From positions 62,001-126,000 of the forward strand of contig NZ_JANFDA010000008.1 of assembly GCF_040493455.1 (NCBI RefSeq): a DNA stretch of 64,000 bases. Reading direction: 5' to 3'. Positions 43,276 to 51,773 of this stretch are shown here, piece by piece. Origin of the DNA: Microcosmobacter sp040493455 (lineage in GTDB: Bacteria; Bacteroidota; Bacteroidia; Flavobacteriales; Flavobacteriaceae). Under the pieces are notes generated by a model that saw nothing but the letters and a program-made list of their open reading frames with translations, searched no databases and was not told the origin of the DNA. The translations under genes and the position numbers were made by a program. The stretch's first letter is position 1, and each line of letters opens with the position of its first letter.

Positions 43276-44835
43276 TTACCCCAACCCAACCGTCTTTAAA
43301 AATTTATTAGAAAACAGGGTTTGCATGGCAGGTGATAATAGCTGTGTACGTTGTGTTTTCCAATCGTTGGCTTTAGTGCCAAACATGTGGTCAACCAAGC
43401 CTGGGAATTCCCAATCGCTGTTTTTACCCCAATGCAAGGTAAACGGGATATTGTTTTGCTGTAGCACTTCAATCATACGCCTAGAGTATTCCGTAAGGCT
43501 CATAATCTTTCGGGTCTTCTTCCAAAGCACACCATCAATTTCTATCATACAAGTAATAGGAAACTTAGTAAAGCCAAGCGTCGCTTTGGTCTGCTTTACA
43601 AAGCGTAAGGCAAAGATGCCTGGGATTGGGCCTTCGTCGCGTGTAAGCTTACCCAATAAGTTCATCGCTTGTTCAGAATGGCTATGATCAATCCCAAATG
43701 AGCAAGCAAAGGCTGGACCTTGGTATGGTGCGTCCCAAAAAATTTCTTTCAGCATACCAGTCGTTTCTTCATTGACTTCAGGCAAAATGGTATTGCGTAG
43801 CCGTTTCACGAGCCATGGAATACTCTTTGGGAACTTCTCAGCGAGCTTTACAAAGAGATAGATCAAATCCCTATAAATGGATTCCTTTATCACAGGAAAC
43901 GGATCTGGATAAGGCTCTTGATAGGGTTTCTTGTACATCACTTCCACAATACAATTGGGATCATCGCTATACTGATTGATGAATATCTTATAATGAAATG
44001 GTGTATTGCCTTTACCCTGTGCATCAGTTTCCCCAGGAATGGTAAAGCTAGAGTTCTTAAAATCCATCGTATTCGCTAACTCAAACGCCAAGGACTTTTT
44101 AATCTTTTTGACATAGCGGTTGATTAAAAATATAGGTTCTGCCTCGATGACCACACCGTGTATAAATCCAAAGCCACCTAGTCCTACTAAAGCCGCATAA
44201 AACATATCGTCGTCTCTAATGACTCTAGAGTTTAAGGTACTTATAAAGGCATCGCTCAGGGCTGGTTTGGATTGGGGTTCTATATAGACGATATCATTGG
44301 GGTCTGGACCGATAATAAGATTGAGCCCGACGACATAATCTTGTACGGAGCCAATATCGAGTCCTGCACCATGTACGCCTGTAGAGATACAGCCTGCAAT
44401 GGTTTGGCCATTACTGGCGCCACTGGTTTTGAGTGATTTTCCGTTTTCGGCTAAGGTTTCGGAAACTTCTTTGATGGTATTCCCACATTGAAACAGAAAT
44501 AGGTTTGTGGGATCGTAGGCATTATTTTGATGGCATTCACTAGGATGAATTGGCATAGATAAGTTCATAGGGCCGTTGTGGTGCATGCGGTCTTTATGGC
44601 TTGCGATATTGTTCATGGACCATGCTGAACCGTAGGCACGAAACCCCTCGCCTGCTTGTTGGGTTTCTTTAATAAGCCGTTGTATTTCTTTGGCAGCATC
44701 GTTGTAGCGGTCAATCTTTTTGGGCATGAGGCGTTCGCCTTCAAGTTTGGTTTGGTATAGGAGCTTCAATGGGAATGGACCGTTGTTATGTAGCGTGTCC
44801 CATTGGCTTAAGAGTTTGGATTTTGTTGTTGCCAT
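43276..44835 (-). CDS. FAD-linked oxidoreductase (VAO/PCMH family)
   Basis: The 519-residue protein has the FAD-binding PCMH pattern: FRAYGSAWSMNNIA, then LFLFQCGNTIKEV and TIAGCISTGVHGAG. Members such as aldonolactone or cholesterol oxidases pass electrons from alcohols or lactones to O2 or another acceptor. No signal peptide is visible, so it is probably cytoplasmic. It follows the small lipoprotein gene by 6 bases and precedes the OmpA-like gene, forming a three-gene operon. The substrate is not evident. Confidence 0.85.
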   Translation of the reverse strand: MATTKSKLLSQWDTLHNNGPFPLKLLYQTKLEGERLMPKKIDRYNDAAKEIQRLIKETQQAGEGFRAYGSAWSMNNIASHKDRMHHNGPMNLSMPIHPSECHQNNAYDPTNLFLFQCGNTIKEVSETLAENGKSLKTSGASNGQTIAGCISTGVHGAGLDIGSVQDYVVGLNLIIGPDPNDIVYIEPQSKPALSDAFISTLNSRVIRDDDMFYAALVGLGGFGFIHGVVIEAEPIFLINRYVKKIKKSLAFELANTMDFKNSSFTIPGETDAQGKGNTPFHYKIFINQYSDDPNCIVEVMYKKPYQEPYPDPFPVIKESIYRDLIYLFVKLAEKFPKSIPWLVKRLRNTILPEVNEETTGMLKEIFWDAPYQGPAFACSFGIDHSHSEQAMNLLGKLTRDEGPIPGIFALRFVKQTKATLGFTKFPITCMIEIDGVLWKKTRKIMSLTEYSRRMIEVLQQNNIPFTLHWGKNSDWEFPGLVDHMFGTKANDWKTQRTQLLSPAMQTLFSNKFLKTVGLG

Positions 44836-44841
44836 AGCGTT

Positions 44842-45189
44842 TTAGTTTCGAGGTTTTTCACAGACGTACTTGATTTTCACTTTACGTTTTCTTCCAAACG
44901 TTACAGCACTGAGCAGTACACTGCCAAAGGTGTTTCGATATTCTACCATATTCAACTTACCAGATTCGCAGAGTTCTTCTTCTTTAATGAGATAGGTGAA
45001 ATCCTTGGAAGTCAGTTTCATGTTGATGACAGTGTCTTTTTCAACCACAGCCATACCACGATAATAATCATCTCTATCGGAAAATGGATCGAGTTGTGGC
45101 GCGCCATTGACGTTTCGCAATCGCACCGAATAACAGGACGTAAGCATACTTACAAGGAGTGTAAGCACTAACAATTTGAGCAGTTTCAT
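44842..45189 (-). CDS. small lipoprotein of unknown function
   Basis: The N terminus MKLLKLLVLTLLVSMLTSCYS is a lipoprotein signal with Cys19 as the lipidated residue. The remaining 95 residues are strand-rich (DTVINMKLTSKDFTYLI, LNMVEYRNTFGSVLLSA) with a basic end containing RKRKVKIKYVC. No family is recognised. It is the first gene of an operon with the FAD oxidase. A likely promoter with a TATATTTA -7 box lies about 144 bases upstream. Confidence 0.75.
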   Translation of the reverse strand: MKLLKLLVLTLLVSMLTSCYSVRLRNVNGAPQLDPFSDRDDYYRGMAVVEKDTVINMKLTSKDFTYLIKEEELCESGKLNMVEYRNTFGSVLLSAVTFGRKRKVKIKYVCEKPRN

Positions 45190-45331
45190 AACCGTTGTCT
45201 TTAAGGTTTCGTTTTATTAGGTATTAAAGGATTGGTACTGTAACGCACATCGATTGTGAGCACATGAGTTATCTCAAATACAGTACTTATGGGGATTAAT
45301 TAAAAAAGCGATTTTTAATTCTAAGGAGAAC

Positions 45332-45346
45332 TTAAATATACGAAAT
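45332..45346 (-). promoter_or_regulatory. putative promoter of the lipoprotein-oxidase operon
   Basis: On the minus strand the word ATTTCGTATATTTAA contains a -7-like TATATTTA. It is almost identical to words upstream of two genes of the DPKLQIR family (51013 and 51720). Confidence 0.4.
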
Positions 45347-45353
45347 ATATAAA

Positions 45354-45396
45354 GGACAAACACTAAGTACTTTAAATAATCCTTTTAGTGTTCGCC
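45354..45396 (-). terminator. hairpin downstream of the 45405 gene
   Basis: AACACTAA and TTAGTGTT pair, with partly matched GG..CA ends, shortly after the stop of the small minus-strand gene. The 18-base loop and lack of a T run make it a moderate call. Confidence 0.4.
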
Positions 45397-45404
45397 CTTA
45401 AATC

Positions 45405-45635
45405 TTAAGCACACAATGAGTCAAGTGCACTGATAAGAACCTTTAAAGCATCTCTCCATTTTTTTGGGATCAAAGGAATATTAGCAATTAATCTAACGAT
45501 ACTGCTTATCTTTTTCCATATTTCACATATTTTGGACGTTACGTCTAAGGCTTCCCGCTTTGAATATAGTTCTAATTCATTAAGGTCTAAAGCTTCAATT
45601 TCCTTGTTTACTGATTCAAAAGTTAATTCTGACAT
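45405..45635 (-). CDS. small helical protein of unknown function
   Basis: I chose the ATG at 45635 (MSELTFESVNKEIE) rather than the open frame back to 45668. The 76-residue product is helical: an acidic N-terminal half with Leu/Glu heptad-like spacing (EALDLNELELYSKREAL), then a hydrophobic-basic half (IVRLIANIPLIPKKWRDALKVL). It ends in Cys-Ala. No signal peptide is seen. It could be a leader-type or membrane-active peptide, but no modification or export genes are adjacent. Unrecognised. Confidence 0.55.
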   Translation of the reverse strand: MSELTFESVNKEIEALDLNELELYSKREALDVTSKICEIWKKISSIVRLIANIPLIPKKWRDALKVLISALDSLCA

Positions 45636-45774
45636 TTTTAATGATTTTAAGGTTAATATGTGGATCAAAGTATAAATCGTTATTAGTCAGAACAATACCG
45701 TATACAGGGTATATTTATTAATTCTAGTGTACAAATAATTTAACTACTTTTGAATATCACTCAAACACGCTTCC

Positions 45775-46590
45775 TTGATCCATTTAGCCCATACACCCAA
45801 AGACAATTTATCGAAATATCTCGTGACTATCGTTTACAATAAGGATTATTACCCTGAACACGAGATCGATAAATACTTGCCCGATGGAACCATCAATATT
45901 ATTTTTGAGCTGACTGGCAATCCAAAGTACATACATGATAATATCACTCACGAAAAGACAATTGAATACAAAGATGTTTGGCTTTCTGGTGTGCTTACGG
46001 ATTACATTACCATAACTGCACATTGCGAGGAGATGATGGTCGTGGTCTTTAAGCCTGGTGCTGGTTATCCACTGACTCATAAACCTGCACATACGTTTAC
46101 TAATACTGTAGTCCCAGCTAAAGACGTTTTTGGAGATTCTGTATTGAAGCTCCTAGAGCAATTGAAAGAACCTACGACACCAGAAGAAAAATTTCAGGAG
46201 ATAGAACACTGGTTAGAGAATCAATTTAAGAAAGATGATTTCTACACAGATATTATTGAGTATGCGATTCATGAAATTCAAACCTCGTCGTCACAAATCA
46301 ATATTTCTAAGTTAGCCGAACGTTCAGGATATTCTCAAAAGCAGTTTATTGAATTGTTTAAAAAATATGTTGGCATTACACCTAAGCAATTTCATCGTAT
46401 TACCAGATTCAATGAAATACTAGCTGCTGTTGAAAACAAAGAAAAAATCTCTTGGGCACGCATAGCTTCGGAATGTGGTTATTTTGATCAGGCACACTTT
46501 ATAAAGGACTTTCAGTCGTTCTCTGGTTTGAATCCTTCAAAATACTTGAGTGATATTGGAGACTATCCCAACTTCTTCCCTGTAAAGTAA
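45775..46590 (+). CDS. AraC-family transcriptional regulator
   Basis: The C-terminal 100 residues form two helix-turn-helix motifs (ISKLAERSGYSQKQFIELFKK, about 180-200, and IASECGYFDQAHFIKDFQ). The N-terminal domain carries YLPDGTINIIFELTG, typical of the DUF6597-type ligand domain. The frame has a stop 24 bases before the TTG at 45775 and no ATG until residue 88, so translation must start at TTG. It is 63 bases upstream of a DUF1761-like gene on the same strand, its likely target or partner. Confidence 0.9.
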   Translation: MIHLAHTPKDNLSKYLVTIVYNKDYYPEHEIDKYLPDGTINIIFELTGNPKYIHDNITHEKTIEYKDVWLSGVLTDYITITAHCEEMMVVVFKPGAGYPLTHKPAHTFTNTVVPAKDVFGDSVLKLLEQLKEPTTPEEKFQEIEHWLENQFKKDDFYTDIIEYAIHEIQTSSSQINISKLAERSGYSQKQFIELFKKYVGITPKQFHRITRFNEILAAVENKEKISWARIASECGYFDQAHFIKDFQSFSGLNPSKYLSDIGDYPNFFPVK

Positions 46591-46653
46591 ATTTTTTACA
46601 ATTTTTCTCTTCTGCAAACGCGTTAATTTGTTCTCATAACATTTAAAGAGATT

Positions 46654-47061
46654 ATGGAACAAGTAATAATCAATCATTGGGCGGTTTTAGCATGTGCAAT
46701 TTTCAATATGGTTTTAGGTGCCATATGGTATTCTCCTGCATTATTTTACAAAGCTTGGAAAAGAGAAAACAACTTAACCGACGAACAGTTGAAAGCAGCT
46801 AGTCCCATGAAAACTTATGGCATCAGTTTTTTATTGGCTTATCTAATGGCTTATAACATGGCCTTCTTCTTAGGCGATAATAGTACTGATGTTGTTTGGG
46901 GACTTACTGCTGGGTTCTTAACAGGTTTTGGATGGGCAGCTGCAATCTTCACAGTAATAGGGCTTTTTGAACAAAAAAGTTGGTCCTATATCTTTATAAA
47001 TAGCGGTTACATTATCATCTTTTTTACTGTGATTGGTGCCATTCTAGGCGCTTGGAGATAA
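46654..47061 (+). CDS. DUF1761-like integral membrane protein
   Basis: The 135-residue protein has four hydrophobic helices and the family pattern WAVLACAIFNMVLGAIWYSP near the N terminus, with the conserved YSPALFYKAW continuation. DUF1761 proteins are small membrane proteins of unknown function. It follows the AraC regulator, so its expression may be inducible. A bidirectional hairpin terminator lies just behind it. Confidence 0.85.
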   Translation: MEQVIINHWAVLACAIFNMVLGAIWYSPALFYKAWKRENNLTDEQLKAASPMKTYGISFLLAYLMAYNMAFFLGDNSTDVVWGLTAGFLTGFGWAAAIFTVIGLFEQKSWSYIFINSGYIIIFFTVIGAILGAWR

Positions 47062-47087
47062 TTTCATGGAGAATATAGTTTGGTAGT

Positions 47088-47125
47088 AAAAGATGCACAG
47101 GCGAATACAGCTAGTGCATCTTTTT
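47088..47125. terminator. bidirectional terminator between DUF1761-like and cyclase genes
   Basis: AAAAGATGCAC pairs with GTGCATCTTTT around a 15-base loop. The run of Ts follows on the plus strand and the run of As gives Ts on the minus strand, serving both convergent genes. Confidence 0.8.
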
Positions 47126-47138
47126 ATGTTGTTAGTTG

Positions 47139-48983
47139 CTATGCATTAACAAAATACATCTTCATCTGACCACGATTCTTGACTGCAATTTCACCGCGAT
47201 ATTCACAATCAAAATCAGATTTGATGTGCTGATAGGTTTCTTCTGAAATATTGATGCGTCCAGGTTCTGAATTACTTTCCATGCGCGAGGCTATATTGAC
47301 AGTATCGCCCCAAATATCATAAGCAAATTTTTTGGAGCCTACCACACCAGCTACTACTGGCCCTGTATTAATCCCTATCCTAATATCGAAGGTAGCACCT
47401 GTCTTATCATCGTGTTTGGCTTTGGCTACAAACTCAGCCATCTCTCTTGCTGCTAAAATCATCTTATTGGCATGATCTTCAGTTTCGAAGGGTAAGCCAC
47501 CTGCTGCCATATAAGCATCACCAACTGTTTTTATTTTTTCGAGATTATACTTTTCCATAATAAGATCGAACTCAGAGAAATAATGATCGACTGTATTTAC
47601 CAAATCCTCGGGTGGTAGGTTTTCAGCATAATGGGTAAAGCCTTTAAAGTCTGAAAACAATACTGTTACGGATTCAAATTTTTTAGCCTCTACACTACCT
47701 TTGTCTTTAAGCTCTTGTGCGGTTTCTTCTGGTAAAATATTCAGCAGTAAATTGTCAGATCGCTCCTTCTCTGCAGCAATAATTTTATTGGTCTTACGAA
47801 CAAACTTATTGCGTTTGTATAATTCATAGGCCAATACTCCAATAAGAAATAGTACACCGATTGTGGACCAAAATACGATGCGTTGATTCTTTCGTTTTTG
47901 TTCAAGGTTTTCTACTTCAAGATCCTTTTGTTTTACTTCATAGTTGGCTATTTTTTGTACATTCTCCACATTAATGATACTATCTCTGTATGCAATATGG
48001 TCTTTGTAACGTGCTAATGCTTCAGTAGGGTTTCCAGCAAGCTCTAGAAGTATCGATATTCGCAGGTTAGCTTCGCTCAATTGGTCTTTTAGATCATAGG
48101 TCTTTGCCACATCAAAGCTTCGGTAGGCATAGTCTAGAGCCTTGCTATAATCTTGTTGCTCCTGATAAATGTCTGACATAGCATAGAGATAGACTGAGAT
48201 TGCATAATAATCTTCTATACCTTCAAGAATTGTAATAGCCTCATAAATATTATTTTTCGCTTCTTCATGCTTGCCTTGTTCGGCATAGACCATACCAATA
48301 TTTCCTATATTATAGGCTTTCCCGATAGGATAATCTATCATCTCGAAAAGGATTCCAGATTCTTCAAAATTCTTTAATGCCTTTTCAAATTGTTTTGTGT
48401 TCAGATATTCATCACCAGCATTCAATAACGCTGAGGCAAGATTTATAGAATCTTTATTCTTTCTAAGCAATACAATAGCTTCATCATAATATTTTTCTGC
48501 ACTTTCAGAGTTGCCAATCATGGAATAGGTATCTGCAATAGATACCAAAACCCCCGAAGATAATGCTTCATCTCCTTCTCTATCTGAAGCTTCTTTACAC
48601 TTAAAGTAAGCATCTATGGCTTCATGGAATTCTCCTTGTAACTGAAGCGCATTACCCTTTTGAAGATATGCAGCCGAAAGAAAAAAATCTACTGAGTCTT
48701 TTTTGCGATTGCTCTTTACAGATTGAGATTCTATCAGCTCAATTAATTTATTAGAGTAGAATAATTTTTCATCAGGATCTGTTTCATCATGACTGATTAC
48801 GGCCAAAATTCTTCTAGCATCTTTACTTTCACTATTTTCCTTATAGATTTGTTTTAAGCTATCTACTCTAACTTGATCTAAATCAAGAACTTCTTGAGAA
48901 TAAACTATTTGTACTTGCAGCAAACACAAGAAACAGTAAAACAGTTTATATCTTTTATTAAAAATGAAGAATACCTTTGTCAT
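47139..48983 (-). CDS. TPR-containing membrane adenylate cyclase (class III)
   Basis: A signal/anchor segment, about six tetratricopeptide repeats (residues 90-330), a coiled segment, one membrane helix (VFWSTIGVLFLIGVLAYELY) and a C-terminal cyclase domain make up the 614 residues. The cyclase has both metal Asp (FSDFKGFT and VGDAYMA), the adenine-specifying Lys (IKTVGDAY) and Asp (YDIWGDTVN), and the transition-state Asn/Arg (NIASRMES). So it should be active and make cAMP from ATP. The TPRs face the periplasm and may receive a protein signal. It is the last gene of an operon starting with four small DPKLQIR-family proteins, 25 bases after the last. Confidence 0.9.
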   Translation of the reverse strand: MTKVFFIFNKRYKLFYCFLCLLQVQIVYSQEVLDLDQVRVDSLKQIYKENSESKDARRILAVISHDETDPDEKLFYSNKLIELIESQSVKSNRKKDSVDFFLSAAYLQKGNALQLQGEFHEAIDAYFKCKEASDREGDEALSSGVLVSIADTYSMIGNSESAEKYYDEAIVLLRKNKDSINLASALLNAGDEYLNTKQFEKALKNFEESGILFEMIDYPIGKAYNIGNIGMVYAEQGKHEEAKNNIYEAITILEGIEDYYAISVYLYAMSDIYQEQQDYSKALDYAYRSFDVAKTYDLKDQLSEANLRISILLELAGNPTEALARYKDHIAYRDSIINVENVQKIANYEVKQKDLEVENLEQKRKNQRIVFWSTIGVLFLIGVLAYELYKRNKFVRKTNKIIAAEKERSDNLLLNILPEETAQELKDKGSVEAKKFESVTVLFSDFKGFTHYAENLPPEDLVNTVDHYFSEFDLIMEKYNLEKIKTVGDAYMAAGGLPFETEDHANKMILAAREMAEFVAKAKHDDKTGATFDIRIGINTGPVVAGVVGSKKFAYDIWGDTVNIASRMESNSEPGRINISEETYQHIKSDFDCEYRGEIAVKNRGQMKMYFVNA

Positions 48984-49008
48984 TGAATTATAAAGGGATT
49001 CGGAAAAG

Positions 49009-49443
49009 CTAGCTGTTTAGCTTTTTTCGAATTTGTAATTTTGGATCTATAGTATATTTCTTTTTATGATTTCCATTGACATAAAACCTTATTGAATATT
49101 CTGAATCAATATCTTGATAATAACCAACATCTTTTGCTATAGCAAACCATTCTCCACTTCCATCTACTAATTCCCCTGGAGGATCTTGAAAAGGGTCTGG
49201 TTGGCCTTTATTGATATAAATAAGATCAATATGAATAGTATCAACGCCATTCATAGATTGTGCTTTCCAATATATTTTTGAGTGGCTATCAGCAACGGTG
49301 TCGAAAGTAGAAGAATCTCCCGGTACATCATCTCTATCATTTAGGTTATCTAAAATATTGACGCTGTTTTTTACAACTGGATCTGACTCTAAAGAGTTTA
49401 CATCTACAGTCATGGTAATTGTTACTTCAGGTAATTTGTCCAT
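49009..49443 (-). CDS. DPKLQIR-tail family protein, paralogue 5
   Basis: The 144-residue protein begins with a strand (VTITMTVDVNSLESDP), has FDTVADSHSKIYWKA in the middle and ends YTIDPKLQIRKKLNS. Paralogue 4, next to it, shares the same order (TVDV..L..DP, then FDSIADSNTWVTWAG). The all-beta pattern with Trp after a turn and a final DPxxxI is reminiscent of the AidA/PixA inclusion-body family, a remote similarity I infer. No signal peptide, so cytoplasmic. It is directly before the adenylate cyclase gene, 25 bases apart. Confidence 0.75.
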   Translation of the reverse strand: MDKLPEVTITMTVDVNSLESDPVVKNSVNILDNLNDRDDVPGDSSTFDTVADSHSKIYWKAQSMNGVDTIHIDLIYINKGQPDPFQDPPGELVDGSGEWFAIAKDVGYYQDIDSEYSIRFYVNGNHKKKYTIDPKLQIRKKLNS

Positions 49444-49462
49444 AATTATAGTATTTAGTTTT

Positions 49463-49897
49463 TTAGTTATTAGCTCCTAATTTTTTACGAATTTGTAGCT
49501 TTGGATCAATAATAAACTTATGATCGCCACGAACACCATCATCGAAAGTAATGGTGTATTTGCATTCCATGTTATGGTTTGAATTGTTTTCGCCTAAAAC
49601 CGCAACCCACGAATCATCACTGACTTGGTACGGTGCTTTATAGAAAAAGCCTTCAGGGACATTCTCAAATTGCAAATCAGTAATAATGACCAGATTGCCA
49701 GTTCCCATGTCTTGTCCAGCCCAAGTCACCCAAGTATTTGAATCTGCTATAGAATCGAAAGTAGCTTTATTGTTTGGATTATCTAAACGACCACCTTGGT
49801 TGTCAGATATAGTGCAGTACTTAAGCTCGTTATTGGGGTCATTATGTAGACCTCTAACATCAACTGTTAGCATGATGTTCAATGATGTGTATGCCAT
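49463..49897 (-). CDS. DPKLQIR-tail family protein, paralogue 4
   Basis: This 144-residue paralogue has the N-terminal strand LNIMLTVDVRGLHNDPN, a central FDSIADSNTWVTWAGQD and the C-terminal FIIDPKLQIRKKLGANN. Its central part is clearly homologous to paralogue 5; the two arose by duplication. It starts 17 bases after paralogue 3 and ends 19 before paralogue 5, each with its own start. No catalytic motif or signal peptide is seen. A structural or ligand-binding role is likely, function unknown. Confidence 0.75.
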   Translation of the reverse strand: MAYTSLNIMLTVDVRGLHNDPNNELKYCTISDNQGGRLDNPNNKATFDSIADSNTWVTWAGQDMGTGNLVIITDLQFENVPEGFFYKAPYQVSDDSWVAVLGENNSNHNMECKYTITFDDGVRGDHKFIIDPKLQIRKKLGANN

Positions 49898-49914
49898 AAT
49901 TTTTATTGGATTGA

Positions 49915-50325
49915 TTAACTATTTAATTTTTTTCTTATCTGAAGCTTAGGATCTTGTGTATAGTTTTTCCCATTCACAGTATAAGTAATGGTATACTCGA
50001 TTATTGCCTGCACATAGCTATCTGGCATTTGAACTTCTGCAGCCCAAGATCCAAGTCCATCATTAGTTGGGGCCGGAGGTATTTTGAATACAGGCAGTAA
50101 TACATCCTTATCGAGAATACGTGTCTTGAGTTCTTTTATATCTACAATACCAGTAATGTTTGACCCTGTATTGATCACCCATTTTACGATATCTCCATTA
50201 ACTAATTCAGTTTTTAATTCTCTAATTTTATCATCAACAACTGCCATGTGTCCTTCGTCATCAACGATACTCAATGGATAAGGGCGTTGATTAGTTGCGT
50301 AAATCCAAATTACGTGTGTTGCCAT
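49915..50325 (-). CDS. DPKLQIR-tail family protein, paralogue 3
   Basis: The 136 residues are the most diverged of the short members: VIWIYATNQRPYPL at the start, LVNGDIVKWVINTG in the position of the conserved Trp strand, then IIEYTITYTVNGKNYT and the common end QDPKLQIRKKLNS. The tail is identical over nine residues to its neighbours while the body differs, so the tail itself is under selection. Cytoplasmic by lack of a signal peptide. It lies in the same operon. Confidence 0.75.
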   Translation of the reverse strand: MATHVIWIYATNQRPYPLSIVDDEGHMAVVDDKIRELKTELVNGDIVKWVINTGSNITGIVDIKELKTRILDKDVLLPVFKIPPAPTNDGLGSWAAEVQMPDSYVQAIIEYTITYTVNGKNYTQDPKLQIRKKLNS

Positions 50326-50353
50326 ACTATTTTAGTTTTTGGTTTAAAATTGT

Positions 50354-50866
50354 TCAGTTTGATAATCGCTTACGAATTTGAAGCTTAGGGTCTATAGGTA
50401 AAACAGGTGAAGACTCTCTGCCTTTAGAGACATAGAAATGAATAGTATAGTCTTCTTCTTTGCCATCTAAATTTATTTTGTCTACTACTTTGCCATAGAT
50501 GTTACCATCACGTTCTGGTCTTAAGACTTTTTGGGTGAAGAAGCTTTCTGCACTATCTTGTGTAATATCTACCAGATGGACTTTATAGTCTTTATCTTTT
50601 CCAGAAGGATCTGCCAAAGCAATCTCCCAGATCATGTTATAGTCCATGTAAATGATGGTCGTAAAGTTTCTATTATTGTCGCCATAGGCACTTTCCAAAC
50701 CTTCATCGTCTAGCAACGATGTACAATTATCTATAACCTTATCTCGCTCTGTAGGATTTTGGTAATGCGAATTGAATAATTGATTGGCTTTTACAATAAT
50801 GGTGAGGTTTCTGTTTTTAGGGCCAACGTCGAGATTTGGATAACCGTGTTGTTCTTTAGTTTCCAT
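50354..50866 (-). CDS. DPKLQIR-tail family protein, paralogue 2
   Basis: The longest cytoplasmic member (170 residues) opens with NLTIIVKANQLF and has FTTIIYMDYNMIWEIALADP as the Trp strand and LPIDPKLQIRKRLSN as the end. It is the first gene of the four-paralogue-plus-cyclase operon. A -7 box lies 148 bases upstream of the start and no gene lies between. It is rich in Asp and Asn, like surface loops of a beta-sandwich. Function unknown. Confidence 0.75.
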   Translation of the reverse strand: METKEQHGYPNLDVGPKNRNLTIIVKANQLFNSHYQNPTERDKVIDNCTSLLDDEGLESAYGDNNRNFTTIIYMDYNMIWEIALADPSGKDKDYKVHLVDITQDSAESFFTQKVLRPERDGNIYGKVVDKINLDGKEEDYTIHFYVSKGRESSPVLPIDPKLQIRKRLSN

Positions 50867-51012
50867 GTAGTTGATGAATTGATTAATAGCTTACCATACC
50901 AAGTAGTAAAGCCAACAAATGTCATCATCAGTTCAAAAAACTCTTAAACCAATCTACGCCACAGTTATTAAGTAAAAAAGGGGAACACATTACAGAAATG
51001 CAATGCTATGTT

Positions 51013-51027
51013 CTAAATATACGAAAT
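51013..51027 (-). promoter_or_regulatory. putative promoter of the DPKLQIR-cyclase operon
   Basis: On the minus strand ATTTCGTATATTTAG contains the -7-like TATATTTA. The same 15-base word, with one change, lies upstream of the lipoprotein paralogue and, with one change, of the 45189 operon. The leader to the first start would be about 140 bases. Confidence 0.45.
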
Positions 51028-51111
51028 TTTTAAAAGATTGTAATAAAGAGAAAAGCAGTATGGTAGTATCTATACTGCTTTTTAAATAAAATTTTATAAC
51101 TAAAATACCAA

Positions 51112-51627
51112 CTAACTGGTTGATTTTCTACGAATCTGCAATTTAGGGTCTAGTACATAAACTGTGCTATCTCCACTTACTTTATAAGTAATATCATATT
51201 TTGCAGTACCAGATTGTACATCGTCCATATCAGCAGTCCAATCACCATTAGTTTCTTCTTCAGGTAGTTTCGCAAAGAGACTCTGACCAGAATCAATAGC
51301 AATAGATATAGAGTCTAAACCAGTACCCAATTCCCATGTTACGTTCCCTTCTGGGTATATTTCTGTTGTAAAGTCTTCTGGTTTACTTGGATCATAAGGA
51401 TTATTCTGATTGTCTTTCAACATCAGTTTCTGGTTTTCATAATAAATTGTTATTACAACATCTTCATAAGGATCGTTAGATCTTTCCAGAATTCCTTTGT
51501 CTTTAATTTTTTGATTTTCAACATTAGATTCTTCAGCATTACTACATGAGTAAGCGATAAAAGTCATTAATAAAAAGCCAAATATCCCATAAAAGATTTT
51601 GGTTGCATTCAACTGTTTTTGCTTCAT
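51112..51627 (-). CDS. DPKLQIR-tail family lipoprotein, paralogue 1
   Basis: Unlike its four paralogues it starts with a lipoprotein signal ending FIAYSCSNAEE, so the protein is membrane-anchored on the periplasmic side. The body has VVITIYYENQKL, EIYPEGNVTWELGTG (Trp strand) and the end YVLDPKLQIRRKSTS. The 245-base gap to paralogue 2 and separate promoter words suggest its own transcript. A lipidated and four cytoplasmic versions with the same tail suggest that one partner is recognised in both compartments, or that the tail is structural. Confidence 0.75.
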   Translation of the reverse strand: MKQKQLNATKIFYGIFGFLLMTFIAYSCSNAEESNVENQKIKDKGILERSNDPYEDVVITIYYENQKLMLKDNQNNPYDPSKPEDFTTEIYPEGNVTWELGTGLDSISIAIDSGQSLFAKLPEEETNGDWTADMDDVQSGTAKYDITYKVSGDSTVYVLDPKLQIRRKSTS

Positions 51628-51719
51628 AATTTTAGTATTAATAATTATACAATCCGTTTGTGCATATCTCTATAACACAAATCATTATTTAGCAATTATA
51701 TTATATTAAGGGAAGAAAC

Positions 51720-51734
51720 TAAATATACAAAATA
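51720..51734 (-). promoter_or_regulatory. putative promoter of the DPKLQIR lipoprotein gene
   Basis: ATTTTGTATATTTA on the minus strand holds a -7-like TATATTTA, 93 bases before the ATG at 51627, and closely matches the word at 51013. Confidence 0.4.
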
Positions 51735-51773
51735 CATATAAGTATTGTGTTACTAGTCTGTTAAAAAAGGTAG

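Noticed and set aside
45405..45635. Leader peptide of a ribosomally made modified peptide (ends in Cys-Ala)
   Set aside because: No modification enzyme, protease or exporter gene is near; a single terminal Cys is not evidence.
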